This document shows, one piece after another, positions 35,401 through 45,337 of a stretch of 64,000 nucleotides of DNA. Made by a program: the position numbers and the translations under genes. How positions within the stretch are numbered: position 1 is the first letter of the stretch; the number at the start of each line of letters is the position of its first letter. Source of the stretch: Neobacillus sp. Marseille-Q6967 (GTDB taxonomy: Bacteria; Bacillota; Bacilli; Bacillales; Cytobacillaceae); the NCBI RefSeq assembly GCF_946151075.1, contig NZ_OX267715.1, positions 2,705,881 to 2,769,880 on the forward strand. The letters run 5' to 3'. The notes below the pieces were generated by a model. That model was not told the origin of the DNA, ran no database searches, and saw only the letters and a list, made by a program, of their open reading frames with translations.

Positions 35401-36339
35401 CTAGACTAATGTAACAATAACCATTGCTACAAAGATAATCGTTAAATATTGTATTGAGTATACAAACATTAGCTTTGCCCATTTAATATCATCTTTGATC
35501 TTATATCCATAAATCCCTAATACAAGCCACCCTATATTTAGTAAGGTTGCAAATATTAAGAATGGGATTCCTAATGAGGTAAGTAATAATGGTGTGGGTA
35601 AAAGTGCTATCACCCAAATTAAAATGTGCCTCTTGGTCGTTTTAAATCCTTTTACTACAGGAAGCATTGGTATACCTGCCGCTCGATATTCCTCCACTCT
35701 TCTCATTGCCAGAGCATAAAAATGAGGCGGCTGCCAAATAAACATAAGGATGAATAACGCCCATGCAATCATATCAAGATTACCATCAACCGCAGCCCAT
35801 CCAATTAAAGGAGGCACGGCACCGGAGATGCTGCCAATAATGGTATTAGAAACTAATTGTCTTTTTGACCAAAGCGAATATAGAACCACATAACTAAAAA
35901 CTCCAAGCAGCCCTATTACTGTTGCAGTCATGGTTGTAAACATTAAAAACATTGTACCCAGAGCTATGAGTAAAATACCCAAAAGAAGTACCTTTCCGGG
36001 AACAATCTTCCCAGTAACAGTAGGTCTTGCTTTCGTTCTTTCCATTAAATGGTCAATATCACGATCAATATAGTTATTAATACTGCAGGAACCTGCAATA
36101 ATCAGCGAAGAACCCAGTAGTGTATAGATAATAATATCTAAATTGTACAGAAAGCTTTGTCCCGTAAAGTGAAGAGCTAACCATAATCCTGTAAAAGTGG
36201 TAATAAGATTAGAATTTACTATTCCAATTTTTATGAGTGCTGTAAAATCCTTCCAAACTGAACTTTTTTCAATCGTTGAGTTCAGGTTTGCTGTCCCATT
36301 TTCAATTGCCGTATCACCGAATACCTTTGAATTGGACAT
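35401..36339 (-). CDS. ctaB: Protoheme IX farnesyltransferase (heme O synthase)
   Basis: Attaches a farnesyl group to heme B, making heme O, which CtaA oxidises to heme A for the oxidase. 312 residues, UbiA-family membrane protein with about nine helices, first Asp-rich motif NNYIDRDIDHLMERT (about 107-121) and the W-x-P-P-H-F segment. It is divergent from ctaA, sharing a long regulatory interval. Confidence 0.95.
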   Translation of the reverse strand: MSNSKVFGDTAIENGTANLNSTIEKSSVWKDFTALIKIGIVNSNLITTFTGLWLALHFTGQSFLYNLDIIIYTLLGSSLIIAGSCSINNYIDRDIDHLMERTKARPTVTGKIVPGKVLLLGILLIALGTMFLMFTTMTATVIGLLGVFSYVVLYSLWSKRQLVSNTIIGSISGAVPPLIGWAAVDGNLDMIAWALFILMFIWQPPHFYALAMRRVEEYRAAGIPMLPVVKGFKTTKRHILIWVIALLPTPLLLTSLGIPFLIFATLLNIGWLVLGIYGYKIKDDIKWAKLMFVYSIQYLTIIFVAMVIVTLV

Positions 36340-36487
36340 TCCTTCTCCTCCTAAAAATAATGCAAATAAAAAGCTGTTAAGAGCTTGATTTTTTAAATCA
36401 AAACCTACTGCATCTATTTAATTCCGACTCATTAAGCATGATTTACATAACGCTTTCTCTGTATATTAAATCACACTTTCGAACATT

Positions 36488-36496
36488 TTTGTGAAT
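36488..36496 (+). promoter_or_regulatory. Candidate ResD binding site between ctaB and ctaA
   Basis: TTTGTGAAT, an exact copy of the ResD consensus half-site, about 150 bases from the ctaB start. ResD is a known activator of ctaA and ctaB in B. subtilis. The rest of this 559-base interval is AT-rich, with no convincing gene. Confidence 0.5.
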
Positions 36497-36685
36497 TTTT
36501 TTTGAATAATTTTTGACTAAATTGTGTCCATCGGTTTCAACTGCTGAAATGACAACATTTTGGGTAGGTCTCAATTCATTTATCAATAAAAAAGGTTGAT
36601 TTTCCTCATTCGCTATTCTAATCAAGACAGTTTACTAAAAAGTCTCCTCTCTATTTCTAACAGTTTTTTTAGCAAACCGCAATCA

Positions 36686-36709
36686 TTATCACTATAATAA
36701 TAGTGATAA
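36686..36709. promoter_or_regulatory. Perfect 24-bp palindrome in the ctaB-ctaA interval
   Basis: ttatcactat, four bases, then atagtgataa: a perfect 10-bp inverted repeat about 190 bases before ctaA. There is no T run, so it is unlikely to be a terminator; operator-like. The half-sites do not fit the Fur 7-1-7 arrangement. Confidence 0.45.
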
Positions 36710-36898
36710 CTTAAAATTATTTATTTCCAGCTAAAATTTATAAAAGTTGTCCTTTTCCAGTTAGAAATTCTGTTCTTTTTTAGAGTTATTCGATATGATG
36801 TATAGGGGTTGTTTCCCCTTGCACTTTTTTACATTATTATACTGTCAAGAAATATGTTTGACAAATTATTGAACTTAATATTTAAGTAGGTGATTTTC

Positions 36899-37810
36899 TT
36901 GCAACGCTCGTTAAAGTGGCTGGCGGTTGCCACTACAATTGGGATGATCTTGGTTTTACTCGGCGGAGCACTTGTTACTAAAACAGAGTCAGGAATGGGG
37001 TGCGGCAGATCTTGGCCTCTTTGTAATGGACAATTTCTTCCGTCTGAAATAACACCGGAACTTATCATTGAACTTGCTCATAGACTTGTTTCAGGTTCCG
37101 TTGGTTTTTTGGTACTTATTTTATCGATATGGACTTGGAAGGTAATTGGTCATATTAGGGAAACAAAATTTCTTTCCTTTCTTTCCTTCTTTTTCTTAGT
37201 ATTACAGGGGTTAATAGGCGCGGCTGCAGTAATTTGGGAACAATCAGATTTTATCTTAGCTCTTCATTTCGGCATTTCACTTATTAGTTTCGCAGCAGTT
37301 TTTCTTTTAACCTTATTAATTTTTGAAGTTGATAAAAAATTCGAAGCAGATAAACTGGTCATTGATAAGAGAATGGGCTTCCATATGATTTCGTTATCCA
37401 TCTATAGTTACATAGTGATCTACACAGGTGCATTAGTACGTCATACCAACTCAAGTTTAGTATGCCGTGATTGGCCATTATGTATTAATGATGCCCCAGC
37501 CCTGCCTGGAAATCTGTACGAATGGGTACAAATGGGCCACCGTACTGCGGCAGCTATTATCTTTATATGGATTGCCTATGTTACTTATCTTGCAGTTATT
37601 CATTACCGAAACCAAAAGGTTATTTATTGGGGTTGGATCTTTGCACTAATTTTAGTTTCTTTACAGGTAATATCAGGAGCATTCGTTATATTTACGCGCT
37701 TAAATTTATATATTGCTCTGCTCCACGCATTGTTTATCACTTGTTTATTTGGTGTCTTAAGTTATTTTCTCTTCCTATTATCAAGGTCAAGAAAAAACAA
37801 TCCATTATAA
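36899..37810 (+). CDS. ctaA: Heme A synthase
   Basis: Oxidises heme O to heme A. About 303 residues, eight helices in two four-helix halves with heme-ligand histidines in ELAHRL (about 59), LHFGIS (about 123), YTGALVRHTNSSL (about 183-195) and MGHR (about 214) and the cysteine pair in GCGRSWPLC. I start at TTG (MQRSLKWLA), seven bases after AGGTG; the GTG three codons earlier belongs to that site. N-terminus then aligns with B. subtilis CtaA. Confidence 0.94.
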   Translation: MQRSLKWLAVATTIGMILVLLGGALVTKTESGMGCGRSWPLCNGQFLPSEITPELIIELAHRLVSGSVGFLVLILSIWTWKVIGHIRETKFLSFLSFFFLVLQGLIGAAAVIWEQSDFILALHFGISLISFAAVFLLTLLIFEVDKKFEADKLVIDKRMGFHMISLSIYSYIVIYTGALVRHTNSSLVCRDWPLCINDAPALPGNLYEWVQMGHRTAAAIIFIWIAYVTYLAVIHYRNQKVIYWGWIFALILVSLQVISGAFVIFTRLNLYIALLHALFITCLFGVLSYFLFLLSRSRKNNPL

Positions 37811-37841
37811 AAAAGTTGCCGTATAACCGGCAACTTTTTTT
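37809..37841. terminator. Bidirectional terminator, ctaA / pycA
   Basis: Stem aaaaagttgccg with cggcaactttttt, 6-base loop, between convergent genes. Confidence 0.92.
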
Positions 37842-37844
37842 ACT

Positions 37845-40800
37845 TTACTTATCAAGTTCTAGAAGTAAATCTCCTGTTTGAATAGAATCGCCATTCTTAA
37901 CGTATAAATCTTTAATAATACCTGAATATGGTGCTTGAACGGTTGTCTCCATTTTCATCGCTTCCGTAATCATTAAATGGTCACCGCGTTCAACCTTTTC
38001 ACCTTTTTCTACTAATACCTTAACCACTGTACCAGGCATTGTTGCAGAAATATGATTTTCATTTTTCGGGTCACCCTTTAACTTTGTAGCAATGGCTGAT
38101 TTGATACTTTCATCTTTTATATTTACCTCACGCGGCTGCCCGTTTAATTCAAAGTAGACGACTCGTGTACCATCTGCTTGGGGCTGTCCAATTGAGACTA
38201 GCTTTACGATCAAAGTCTTACCCGTTTCAATTTCTACCTCGATTTCTTCTCCCAGACGAAGTCCATAGAGGAATGTAGGTGTATCCAGTACTGATATATT
38301 ACCGAATAGCTCAACCGTATCAATATATTCCGTAAACACCTTAGGGTATAAAGCATACGAAATCACTTCAAGGTCTGTAACAGCCCGGCCGAATTCTTTC
38401 GTTAATCCCTTTTTTAACACATTAAAATCAACCTCTTCGAGCAGCTCCCCTGGTCTAACCTCTAACGGTTTTTTCCCTTTTAAAATCACCTTTTGCAACT
38501 GCTCAGGAAATCCTTGATATGGCTGACCCAAATAACCTTGGAGCATGTCCACAACAGAATCAGGGTAGTCAATCGTTTCGCCATTTTCTAGGATATCTTT
38601 TTCTGTCAGGTTATTCTGAACCATAAATAACGCCATATCCCCAACCACTTTGGAGGAAGGTGTAACTTTAACAATATCACCAAACATGTGGTTGACACGG
38701 GTGTACATTTGTTTCACTTCATCCCATTGATCCCCTAAACCGACACCCTTTGCCTGCTGTTGTAGATTACTGTATTGGCCGCCCGGCATTTCATGCTGAT
38801 ATACCTCAGAATGTGGAGCCATCATTCCACTTTCAAAATCTTGATAGTATTTACGGACATCTTCCCAGTAGTGTGATAGCTGCTCAAGCGCCTCTATATT
38901 AACATTTGGTCTTCTCTTGTTACCACCTAATGCGTAGTAAAGTGAATTCGCACTTGGCTGTGAGGTTAGACCCGCCATCGAACTTAGAGCTGTATCAACA
39001 ATATCTACACCTCCGTCAATTGCACGTGCATAAGTGAAAATACCATTTCCGCTCGTATCATGTGTATGCAGATGAATCGGAATGTTAATGGTTTCCTTTA
39101 ATTCGGAAATTAAACGGTAAGCGGCTTCTGGTTTTAATAAGCCTGCCATATCTTTTATCCCTAAAATATGGGCCCCTTGGTTTTCTAATTCCCTGGCTAA
39201 TGCTTTATAATAATCAACTGTATATTTTGTTCTTGTTGGATCGAGTATATCTCCTGTATAGCAGATTGCTGCTTCTGCTATTTTCCCAGAGTTTCGAACA
39301 GCATCAATGGCTACTTCCATTCCTCTTACCCAGTTTAAACTGTCAAATATTCTAAATACGTCGATACCCTGATCAGCTGAATGACGAACGAATTCCCTAA
39401 TCACATTATCTGGATAATTCTTATAACCTACCGCGTTAGCCCCGCGAATCAGCATCTGAAACAGAACATTCGGAATTTTTTCCCGAAGCATCCGCAATCT
39501 TTCCCATGGGTCCTCCTTTAAAAAGCGATACGCTACATCAAAGGTTGCTCCTCCCCACATTTCAAAAGAAAATAAATCCGGCAGAAGTTTGGCTGTTGGT
39601 TCTGCTATATGGAGTATATCGTTTGTTCTAACCCTTGTAGCTAATAAGGACTGGTGTGCATCTCTAAAGGTTGTATCTGTTAATAATACATGACTTTGCT
39701 CTTTAATCCACTTCACTAGGCCTTCGGGACCTTTTTGGTCAAGTATCTGTTTTGTCCCCATATGATAAGGAAAATCATATTTCAACTTTGGAACTCTTGG
39801 CTTGGAAAAAACAGGCCGTTTCTTCTTTTCAACCCCTGGAAACCCGTTCACTGTTACGTTGCCAATATAAGAAAGCATCTTAGTTCCTCTGTCCTTACTG
39901 GCAGGAAAAACAAATAATTCTGGAGTGGTATCGATAAAAGATGTATCATACTCTCCTTTTCTAAACTTTTCATGCTTTACAACATTCTCTAAAAAGGGAA
40001 TATTTGTTTTTATTCCGCGTATCCTAAACTCACGCAGGTTTCGCACCATCTTTGAAGCTGCTTGTTCAAACGTTAAAGCCCATGTTGAAAGTTTCACAAG
40101 CAATGAATCATAATAAGGAGTAATGACTGCCCCCTGGAACCCGTTCCCCGCATCCAGCCGAACGCCAAATCCTCCTCCAGAACGATACGCCATAATTTTT
40201 CCTGTATCCGGCATAAAATTGTTTAATGGGTCTTCGGTTGTGACACGCGATTGAATCGCAAATCCATTAAGCCGGATTTCCTCTTGTAAAGGAATTCCAA
40301 TGATAGGACTATGTAATTCTTGTCCTTCGGCTACCAATATTTGTGTATGAACAATGTCAATCCCTGTCACCATTTCTGTTACAGTATGCTCTACCTGAAT
40401 CCTAGGGTTAACCTCTATGAAATAAAAATCATCTCCGGAAACAAGAAACTCCACGGTTCCTGCATTAAGATATTCAACATTTTTCATTAATTTGACGGCA
40501 GCATTACAAATCTTTTCACGCAATTCCTCTGAAATCGAAACACTTGGGGCAACCTCTACTACTTTTTGATGACGGCGTTGTACGGAACAGTCTCGGTCAT
40601 AAAGATGAACAATATTCCCATATCTGTCACCAATAATCTGTACTTCAATATGCTTTGGCTTCTCAATTAATTTTTCAAGATAGACTTCATCACTGCCAAA
40701 TGCAGCTTTTGCTTCCGATTTAGCTCGTTCGAACGCTTCCTTGATTTCTTCCTTCTGCTTGACAATCCTCATTCCTCTGCCGCCTCCGCCAAGAGCAGCT

Positions 40801-41285
40801 TTTATAATGATAGGGAACCCGTGGATTTCAACAAATTGTTGAACGGTACCCAGATCGTTCACTGGACCATCACTGCCAGGGATAACCGGAATTCCAGCAA
40901 GTTCAGCTTGTTTTCTTGCTTTCACCTTATCTCCAAACATATCAAGATGGTCTGATTTTGGACCGATAAAAATAATACCTTCTGCTTCACAACGTCTTGC
41001 AAAATGAATATTCTCTGACAAAAAGCCATATCCTGGGTGTATAGCGTCGGCACCGCTGAATTTAGCAATTTCAATAATGCCATCAATATCCAAATAAGCT
41101 TCAATTGGTTTTTTCCCTTCCCCAACTAGATAAGCTTCATCCGCTTTGTAGCGGTGATATGCACCCGTATCTTCTTTCGAATAAATCGCAACAGTCCGAA
41201 TATTTAACTCAGTACAAGCCCGAAAAACACGGATTGCAATTTCTCCCCTATTGGCAACTAATACTTTTTTGATTTGCTTAGTCAT
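37845..41285 (-). CDS. pycA: Pyruvate carboxylase
   Basis: Carboxylates pyruvate to oxaloacetate to refill the citric acid cycle. 1146 residues: biotin carboxylase (1-450, KVLVANRGEIAIR, GGGGRGM), carboxyltransferase (about 530-800, with TTFRDAHQSLLATR), allosteric linker and C-terminal biotin domain with AMKM (Lys1111). Start at MTKQIKKVL, behind AGAGGTG; a 31-residue longer frame runs back through repeat copy D and is rejected. Position between ctaA and ftsW is as in B. subtilis. Confidence 0.97.
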   Translation of the reverse strand: MTKQIKKVLVANRGEIAIRVFRACTELNIRTVAIYSKEDTGAYHRYKADEAYLVGEGKKPIEAYLDIDGIIEIAKFSGADAIHPGYGFLSENIHFARRCEAEGIIFIGPKSDHLDMFGDKVKARKQAELAGIPVIPGSDGPVNDLGTVQQFVEIHGFPIIIKAALGGGGRGMRIVKQKEEIKEAFERAKSEAKAAFGSDEVYLEKLIEKPKHIEVQIIGDRYGNIVHLYDRDCSVQRRHQKVVEVAPSVSISEELREKICNAAVKLMKNVEYLNAGTVEFLVSGDDFYFIEVNPRIQVEHTVTEMVTGIDIVHTQILVAEGQELHSPIIGIPLQEEIRLNGFAIQSRVTTEDPLNNFMPDTGKIMAYRSGGGFGVRLDAGNGFQGAVITPYYDSLLVKLSTWALTFEQAASKMVRNLREFRIRGIKTNIPFLENVVKHEKFRKGEYDTSFIDTTPELFVFPASKDRGTKMLSYIGNVTVNGFPGVEKKKRPVFSKPRVPKLKYDFPYHMGTKQILDQKGPEGLVKWIKEQSHVLLTDTTFRDAHQSLLATRVRTNDILHIAEPTAKLLPDLFSFEMWGGATFDVAYRFLKEDPWERLRMLREKIPNVLFQMLIRGANAVGYKNYPDNVIREFVRHSADQGIDVFRIFDSLNWVRGMEVAIDAVRNSGKIAEAAICYTGDILDPTRTKYTVDYYKALARELENQGAHILGIKDMAGLLKPEAAYRLISELKETINIPIHLHTHDTSGNGIFTYARAIDGGVDIVDTALSSMAGLTSQPSANSLYYALGGNKRRPNVNIEALEQLSHYWEDVRKYYQDFESGMMAPHSEVYQHEMPGGQYSNLQQQAKGVGLGDQWDEVKQMYTRVNHMFGDIVKVTPSSKVVGDMALFMVQNNLTEKDILENGETIDYPDSVVDMLQGYLGQPYQGFPEQLQKVILKGKKPLEVRPGELLEEVDFNVLKKGLTKEFGRAVTDLEVISYALYPKVFTEYIDTVELFGNISVLDTPTFLYGLRLGEEIEVEIETGKTLIVKLVSIGQPQADGTRVVYFELNGQPREVNIKDESIKSAIATKLKGDPKNENHISATMPGTVVKVLVEKGEKVERGDHLMITEAMKMETTVQAPYSGIIKDLYVKNGDSIQTGDLLLELDK

Positions 41286-41333
41286 AGAAGCACCTCTTTC
41301 TCTATTTATATTTATGGACATGTTAAATTTACC

Positions 41334-41377
41334 CGTTGATTTCAGCTTCAGGCACTCGCTTTCCGCTCCAATCAACA
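41334..41377. repeat. Dispersed repeat, deleted copy D (44 bp)
   Basis: Starts CGTTGATTTCAGCTTCAGGC and ends ctccaatcaaca; same internal junction as copy C but with several base changes. It lies between the ftsW terminator and the pycA ribosome binding site, about 50 bases before the pycA start. Confidence 0.82.
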
Positions 41378-41404
41378 TAGTTAGGAATTCAACAATGTGC
41401 TTTA

Positions 41405-41438
41405 TAAAAAACGCAGGGAAATTTTGGTTCCCCGCGTT
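41405..41438 (-). terminator. Intrinsic terminator after ftsW
   Basis: Stem aacgcagggaa with ttccccgcgtt (one mismatch) and T run on the minus strand; it overlaps the ftsW stop. Confidence 0.85.
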
Positions 41439-42642
41439 ATGAACGAAATGTATACAAATTCCCCTCTTGATGTGTTACCTTCCTTTGTTTTTCTGGTTGT
41501 GACTGTTTATATTTACTCTCATATTTCACAAACATAGAAACATTCACTAATATCCCCGTTGAAATAGCCAGCTGGAGTAGTGAGGAACCTCCATAGCTTA
41601 CAAACGGAAGGGGTACACCCGTCAGAGGAATAATACCTGAAACACCTGCAAGGTTAATAAACGACTGAATACCTAACATACTGGATATTCCAATTGCTAG
41701 TAAGCTCCCAAAAGGGTCCTTGCACCTCAATCCCAGATGAATTCCTCTTAACACTATATAAGCTATTGAAATGATAACAAAGCCCACTCCCCATATCCCT
41801 AACTCTTCTGCAATCACTGCCATAATAAAGTCAGTATGGGATTCAGGTAAATACCCTAGTTTTTGGATGCTTTTTCCTAAACCTAAACCATTTACACCGC
41901 CTGAACCGATAGCTATATATGAGTTCGCTAAGTGGAAACCTGAGTTTAGTTCATCAGCAAAAGGATCGCTTAACACCGTAAAACGTTCTTTCCGTTTTTC
42001 TGAAAATATTTCGTCTTGCAAAGCGATAATAACAGGTGACATCAAAATCATGCCAAGTAATATTAATTTAAATATATTTTTAAGGTTCATTCCTGATGTA
42101 AGAATGATTGTACCTGCTATTAAACAAATAATAATTGCTGTACCGAAGTCAGGCTGAAAAGCAATTAGTCCACAGACAATAACCAGGTAGGCTAAAGGAG
42201 GAAGCACTCCATGATTAAATTTATTAATATATTCTTGTTTTTTGGCATAAACAGCTGCTAAATAGATAATTACAAAAACCTTTATAAATTCTGCCGGCTG
42301 TATACTAATAAAACCAAGGTCATACCAGCTTTGGGCATTCCCCCGGACTTGTCCAAAAGCAAAAAGTCCTAAAAGAGCAACGATAGAGAATATTACCATC
42401 GGTAATAAAAATTTGGTACTCTTCATAATTTTATAAGGAAATATTGCGGCGGTAATAAAGAATAAAGAAGATACTATTAGATATATTTTTTGTTTTTGAT
42501 AAAAATAATCACTTGGTACGTCATATCGCTGAACTGCAGAAGCCATGCTTGCACTGTAAATCATTACCAATCCAAATAATGATAATAGAATAATAGCGAT
42601 AATCAGCGAATAGTCATAGGATTTAAAGATTTTCTTAATCAT
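41437..42642 (-). CDS. ftsW: Septal peptidoglycan polymerase FtsW
   Basis: SEDS glycosyltransferase that polymerises lipid II at the septum with PbpB, itself encoded in this window. 401 residues with about ten helices; conserved AEFIKVFVIIYLA, DFGTAIIICLIAG, ESHTDFIMAVIAEELG and the GVPLPFVSYGGSS signature. A predicted cytoplasmic C-tail of about 30 polar residues follows. Position (ylaO) as in B. subtilis. Confidence 0.95.
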   Translation of the reverse strand: MIKKIFKSYDYSLIIAIILLSLFGLVMIYSASMASAVQRYDVPSDYFYQKQKIYLIVSSLFFITAAIFPYKIMKSTKFLLPMVIFSIVALLGLFAFGQVRGNAQSWYDLGFISIQPAEFIKVFVIIYLAAVYAKKQEYINKFNHGVLPPLAYLVIVCGLIAFQPDFGTAIIICLIAGTIILTSGMNLKNIFKLILLGMILMSPVIIALQDEIFSEKRKERFTVLSDPFADELNSGFHLANSYIAIGSGGVNGLGLGKSIQKLGYLPESHTDFIMAVIAEELGIWGVGFVIISIAYIVLRGIHLGLRCKDPFGSLLAIGISSMLGIQSFINLAGVSGIIPLTGVPLPFVSYGGSSLLQLAISTGILVNVSMFVKYESKYKQSQPEKQRKVTHQEGNLYTFRS

Positions 42643-42774
42643 AAAATAACTTCCCCATTTTCAAAAATGTTATTATAGCTATTATAATAGAAAATAATTG
42701 GAATTACTTGAGGAAAAGTTACTGTGTTGGCAATATTTTAATTAAGGAATATTCGGAAAAATTAAACTAGTAAT

Positions 42775-42818
42775 AAAAAACTCAAACAATGCATGGATGG
42801 ATTGTTTGAGTTTTTTTA
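42775..42818 (-). terminator. Intrinsic terminator after ylaN
   Basis: Perfect 13-bp stem aaactcaaacaat with attgtttgagttt, 10-base loop, T run on the minus strand. Confidence 0.9.
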
Positions 42819-43103
42819 TTATTTTCTAATGGACGCATCATGAAGAGCAGATAATTCTCTTTCTAATTTATCTAGAATCTTCTTGCCATCCTTGACTTCG
42901 ATTAAGCCTAGTCTTACTGCAAATTCAATTTCTCTCGATAAACCAAACATTTGCGTATCCAATACCTCTTCATAAAGAGGGCATTGAGGCATCGTGAGAT
43001 TATCCATTTGCACTTTAATAAGCTTCAATATTTTTTCAGCGTCAGCCTGCAGTAAGGCATAAGCTTTTTCCTGATGATTCACGATCATTTCAGACGCCAA
43101 CAT
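42819..43103 (-). CDS. ylaN: YlaN, iron-responsive essential protein
   Basis: 94-residue helical protein, very well conserved (QMDNLTMPQCPLYEEVLDTQ, GLSREIEFAVRLGL). In B. subtilis it is essential unless iron is supplied; in Staphylococcus it binds iron and Fur and helps Fe-S metabolism. Start at MLASEMIV, directly behind GGGGGGATCA; the GTG/ATG four codons earlier would lie within this site. Confidence 0.94.
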   Translation of the reverse strand: MLASEMIVNHQEKAYALLQADAEKILKLIKVQMDNLTMPQCPLYEEVLDTQMFGLSREIEFAVRLGLIEVKDGKKILDKLERELSALHDASIRK

Positions 43104-43254
43104 TGATCCCCCCATTCAGAGCGATTACCCAACTTATCTATAAATTTTACCTTTTACTGTTGAAAATTGCAAGAACAATAAAGTACTGCTCTATATATGA
43201 CAATCTCTTTTATACAAGTTATACTTTAATAGTAATGAACTGGAGGTATTGAAA

Positions 43255-43752
43255 ATGGAGAATATTATCACAATAAAAGGACAGGTTAAATATCCCATTA
43301 CTCTTGATCCGGGTGTATGGATTTTTGATGATCGAAAACTAGATTTAACTACATATTTTTCTATCAAACCAGAGGAGAAGAATCCACTGGAAGAATATAC
43401 TAAGTCAGTCTCAAAACATTGGGATCGGGAAATCATTGAAGGTGCCGTTTACCCGCCTACATTGAAAACCGAGAAAAAGTTCATGAAAGAGAAAGTATTA
43501 ACCGGAACTTTTGCTATACCTTTTCAGCCTTTTTTACAAAATGCTGAACCCGATGAAACTGCATCGATTGTCGTCATTAAATGTTCAACAGAGGAGCATG
43601 AAATACCGTTCGTTAAAGCGAAAGAGCTCATCCTCGGCTTCTCTGACAATGGAAAACCGCTTTCTGTCGATGGGCCTATCCATGTTTATTTCGGTGATGG
43701 TTCCAATCAAGAACAACCCATTAAATATGTTAAAGAGTTTATTGTAAAGTAA
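43255..43752 (+). CDS. ylaL: Conserved protein in the YlaL position
   Basis: 165 residues with no signal peptide or membrane helix. It is found between ylaK and ylaN, which is the place of ylaL. Database names such as peptidyl-prolyl isomerase exist for relatives, but I see no FKBP or cyclophilin motif. The ATG is seven bases behind GGAGGT; the TTG two codons earlier is too close to it. Confidence 0.75.
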   Translation: MENIITIKGQVKYPITLDPGVWIFDDRKLDLTTYFSIKPEEKNPLEEYTKSVSKHWDREIIEGAVYPPTLKTEKKFMKEKVLTGTFAIPFQPFLQNAEPDETASIVVIKCSTEEHEIPFVKAKELILGFSDNGKPLSVDGPIHVYFGDGSNQEQPIKYVKEFIVK

Positions 43753-43754
43753 AT

Positions 43755-43781
43755 AACGGGTGCCAATTTGGTACCCGTTTT
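43755..43781. terminator. Bidirectional terminator, ylaL / ylaK
   Basis: Stem aacgggt with acccgtt plus an inner gcc/ggt pairing, T-rich tail on the plus side. Confidence 0.75.
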
Positions 43782-43806
43782 ACGTTTACTTCTTTTTCCC
43801 TAACCA

Positions 43807-45135
43807 TTACAGAAGTTCTGCGGCAAGCCTTGCCAGTCCTGATCTTTCACCTTTTAGTAATTTAACGTGACCTGAAACTACTTGGTCTTTGAATTTTTCT
43901 AATACATAAGTTAATCCGTTATTATATGCATCGAGATACGGGTGATCAATCTGTTCGGGGTCACCCATTAACACAATTTTACTTCCTTCACCAACACGAG
44001 TTAAGATCGTCTTTACTTCATGTTTCGTTAAATTTTGTGCTTCATCAATGATAATAAACTGCTTAGGCAAGCTTCTTCCACGAATATAGGTCAGTGCCTC
44101 TACCTCGATAGAACCCATACCAGCCAAAATAGCATCTAGTTCTCCCGGTTTTTTTGTATTAAATAAATATTCAAGGTTATCATAAATTGGCTGCATCCAC
44201 GGCCTTAGTTTCTCTTGCTTTTCCCCTGGTAAATAGCCAAGGTCTTTACCAACGGGAACGATAGGCCTCGCCACCAGCAGCTTTTTATATTCTCTCAAGT
44301 CTTCTGTCAGCATTAGCCCTGATGCCAATGCAAGCAGGGTTTTTCCTGTTCCTGCTTTACCGATTAATGTTACGAGCGGAATATCTTTTCTTAATAATAA
44401 TTCAATCGCCATTGTTTGTTGAACGTTCCTTGAATGTATACCCCAGACATGCTCTTGGTTGATGGCCAATTTCTTTACTTTTTTCCTCGTTTTATCTACT
44501 ATTCCGAGTGCTGATGAAGACCCTCCTAATACGTCCTTCATAATGATATATTGATTAGGATAAAAAGGAGCCGGGGAAATTTCCGAGGTAAGCAGCTCCC
44601 CTTTTTCATAAAATTTCCCTAATACTTCTACTGGTAAAAATACCTCTTGAAATCCCGTGTATAAATGGTCAACTTCCACTACTCGATCACTTAAAAAGTC
44701 TTCTGCAGTTAAGCCGATTGCATCTGCTTTTACCCTTACCAAGGCATCTTTGCTCACTAGGATTACCGGCTTGCCATTTTCCTTCATTTGTTCCTCAGTC
44801 GATAAATTTTTCGCGACTGCCAGAATCCGATTGTCATTAGTCTTTTCAATAAATATGTCCTGTAATTCATGAAAAGATCGATGATTTAACTCAATCCTGA
44901 TGGTTCCTCCATTATCTAGAGGGATTTTTTCATGCAATTTTCCTGCAGCACGCAGGCCATCAATTAACCTTGATACATGCCGGGCATTCCTTCCAATTTC
45001 ATCCATGTACCTTTTCTTTGAGTCCACTTCTTCCAGGACAACTGCTGGAATGACTACTTCATTATCTTCGAAAGAGAATATGGAATACGGGTCTTGTAAT
45101 AAGACATTTGTATCTAACACGTATATTTTACTCAA
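43807..45135 (-). CDS. ylaK: PIN and PhoH domain ATPase (YlaK)
   Basis: 442 residues: N-terminal PIN nuclease domain (about 3-150, with acidic residues in YVLDTNVLLQDP, VLEEVD and DNRILAVA) and a C-terminal PhoH ATPase with Walker A GKAGTGKT (about 262) and Walker B IIDEAQN (about 361). PIN-PhoH proteins (PhoH2 type) unwind and cleave RNA in mycobacteria; function in Bacillus is not shown. GTG or TTG start not needed: ATG is well placed. Confidence 0.9.
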   Translation of the reverse strand: MSKIYVLDTNVLLQDPYSIFSFEDNEVVIPAVVLEEVDSKKRYMDEIGRNARHVSRLIDGLRAAGKLHEKIPLDNGGTIRIELNHRSFHELQDIFIEKTNDNRILAVAKNLSTEEQMKENGKPVILVSKDALVRVKADAIGLTAEDFLSDRVVEVDHLYTGFQEVFLPVEVLGKFYEKGELLTSEISPAPFYPNQYIIMKDVLGGSSSALGIVDKTRKKVKKLAINQEHVWGIHSRNVQQTMAIELLLRKDIPLVTLIGKAGTGKTLLALASGLMLTEDLREYKKLLVARPIVPVGKDLGYLPGEKQEKLRPWMQPIYDNLEYLFNTKKPGELDAILAGMGSIEVEALTYIRGRSLPKQFIIIDEAQNLTKHEVKTILTRVGEGSKIVLMGDPEQIDHPYLDAYNNGLTYVLEKFKDQVVSGHVKLLKGERSGLARLAAELL

Positions 45136-45337
45136 AGCGACGCCTCCACTTTTTCTAGTTGAATTGAGTTTGACAAACTGTTAATAATAAACCGTTTGCT
45201 AGATAGGACTTTGGTAAAATATATGATTGTTCGAATAAAGATAGAAGGATTTCCGCACAATAAATGTTAGTTAACCATTTAAATTTTTATTTACTTTTAC
45301 ATTTCGTTATTCAACTCTAATTGGAGGAGGATTTTAA

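Noticed and set aside
36443..36625. 60-codon frame in the ctaB-ctaA interval
   Set aside because: No ribosome binding site, no recognisable protein features, AT-rich regulatory region.
36683..36712. Fur box
   Set aside because: Half-sites are in the opposite order and spacing to the TGATAAT-N-ATTATCA arrangement.
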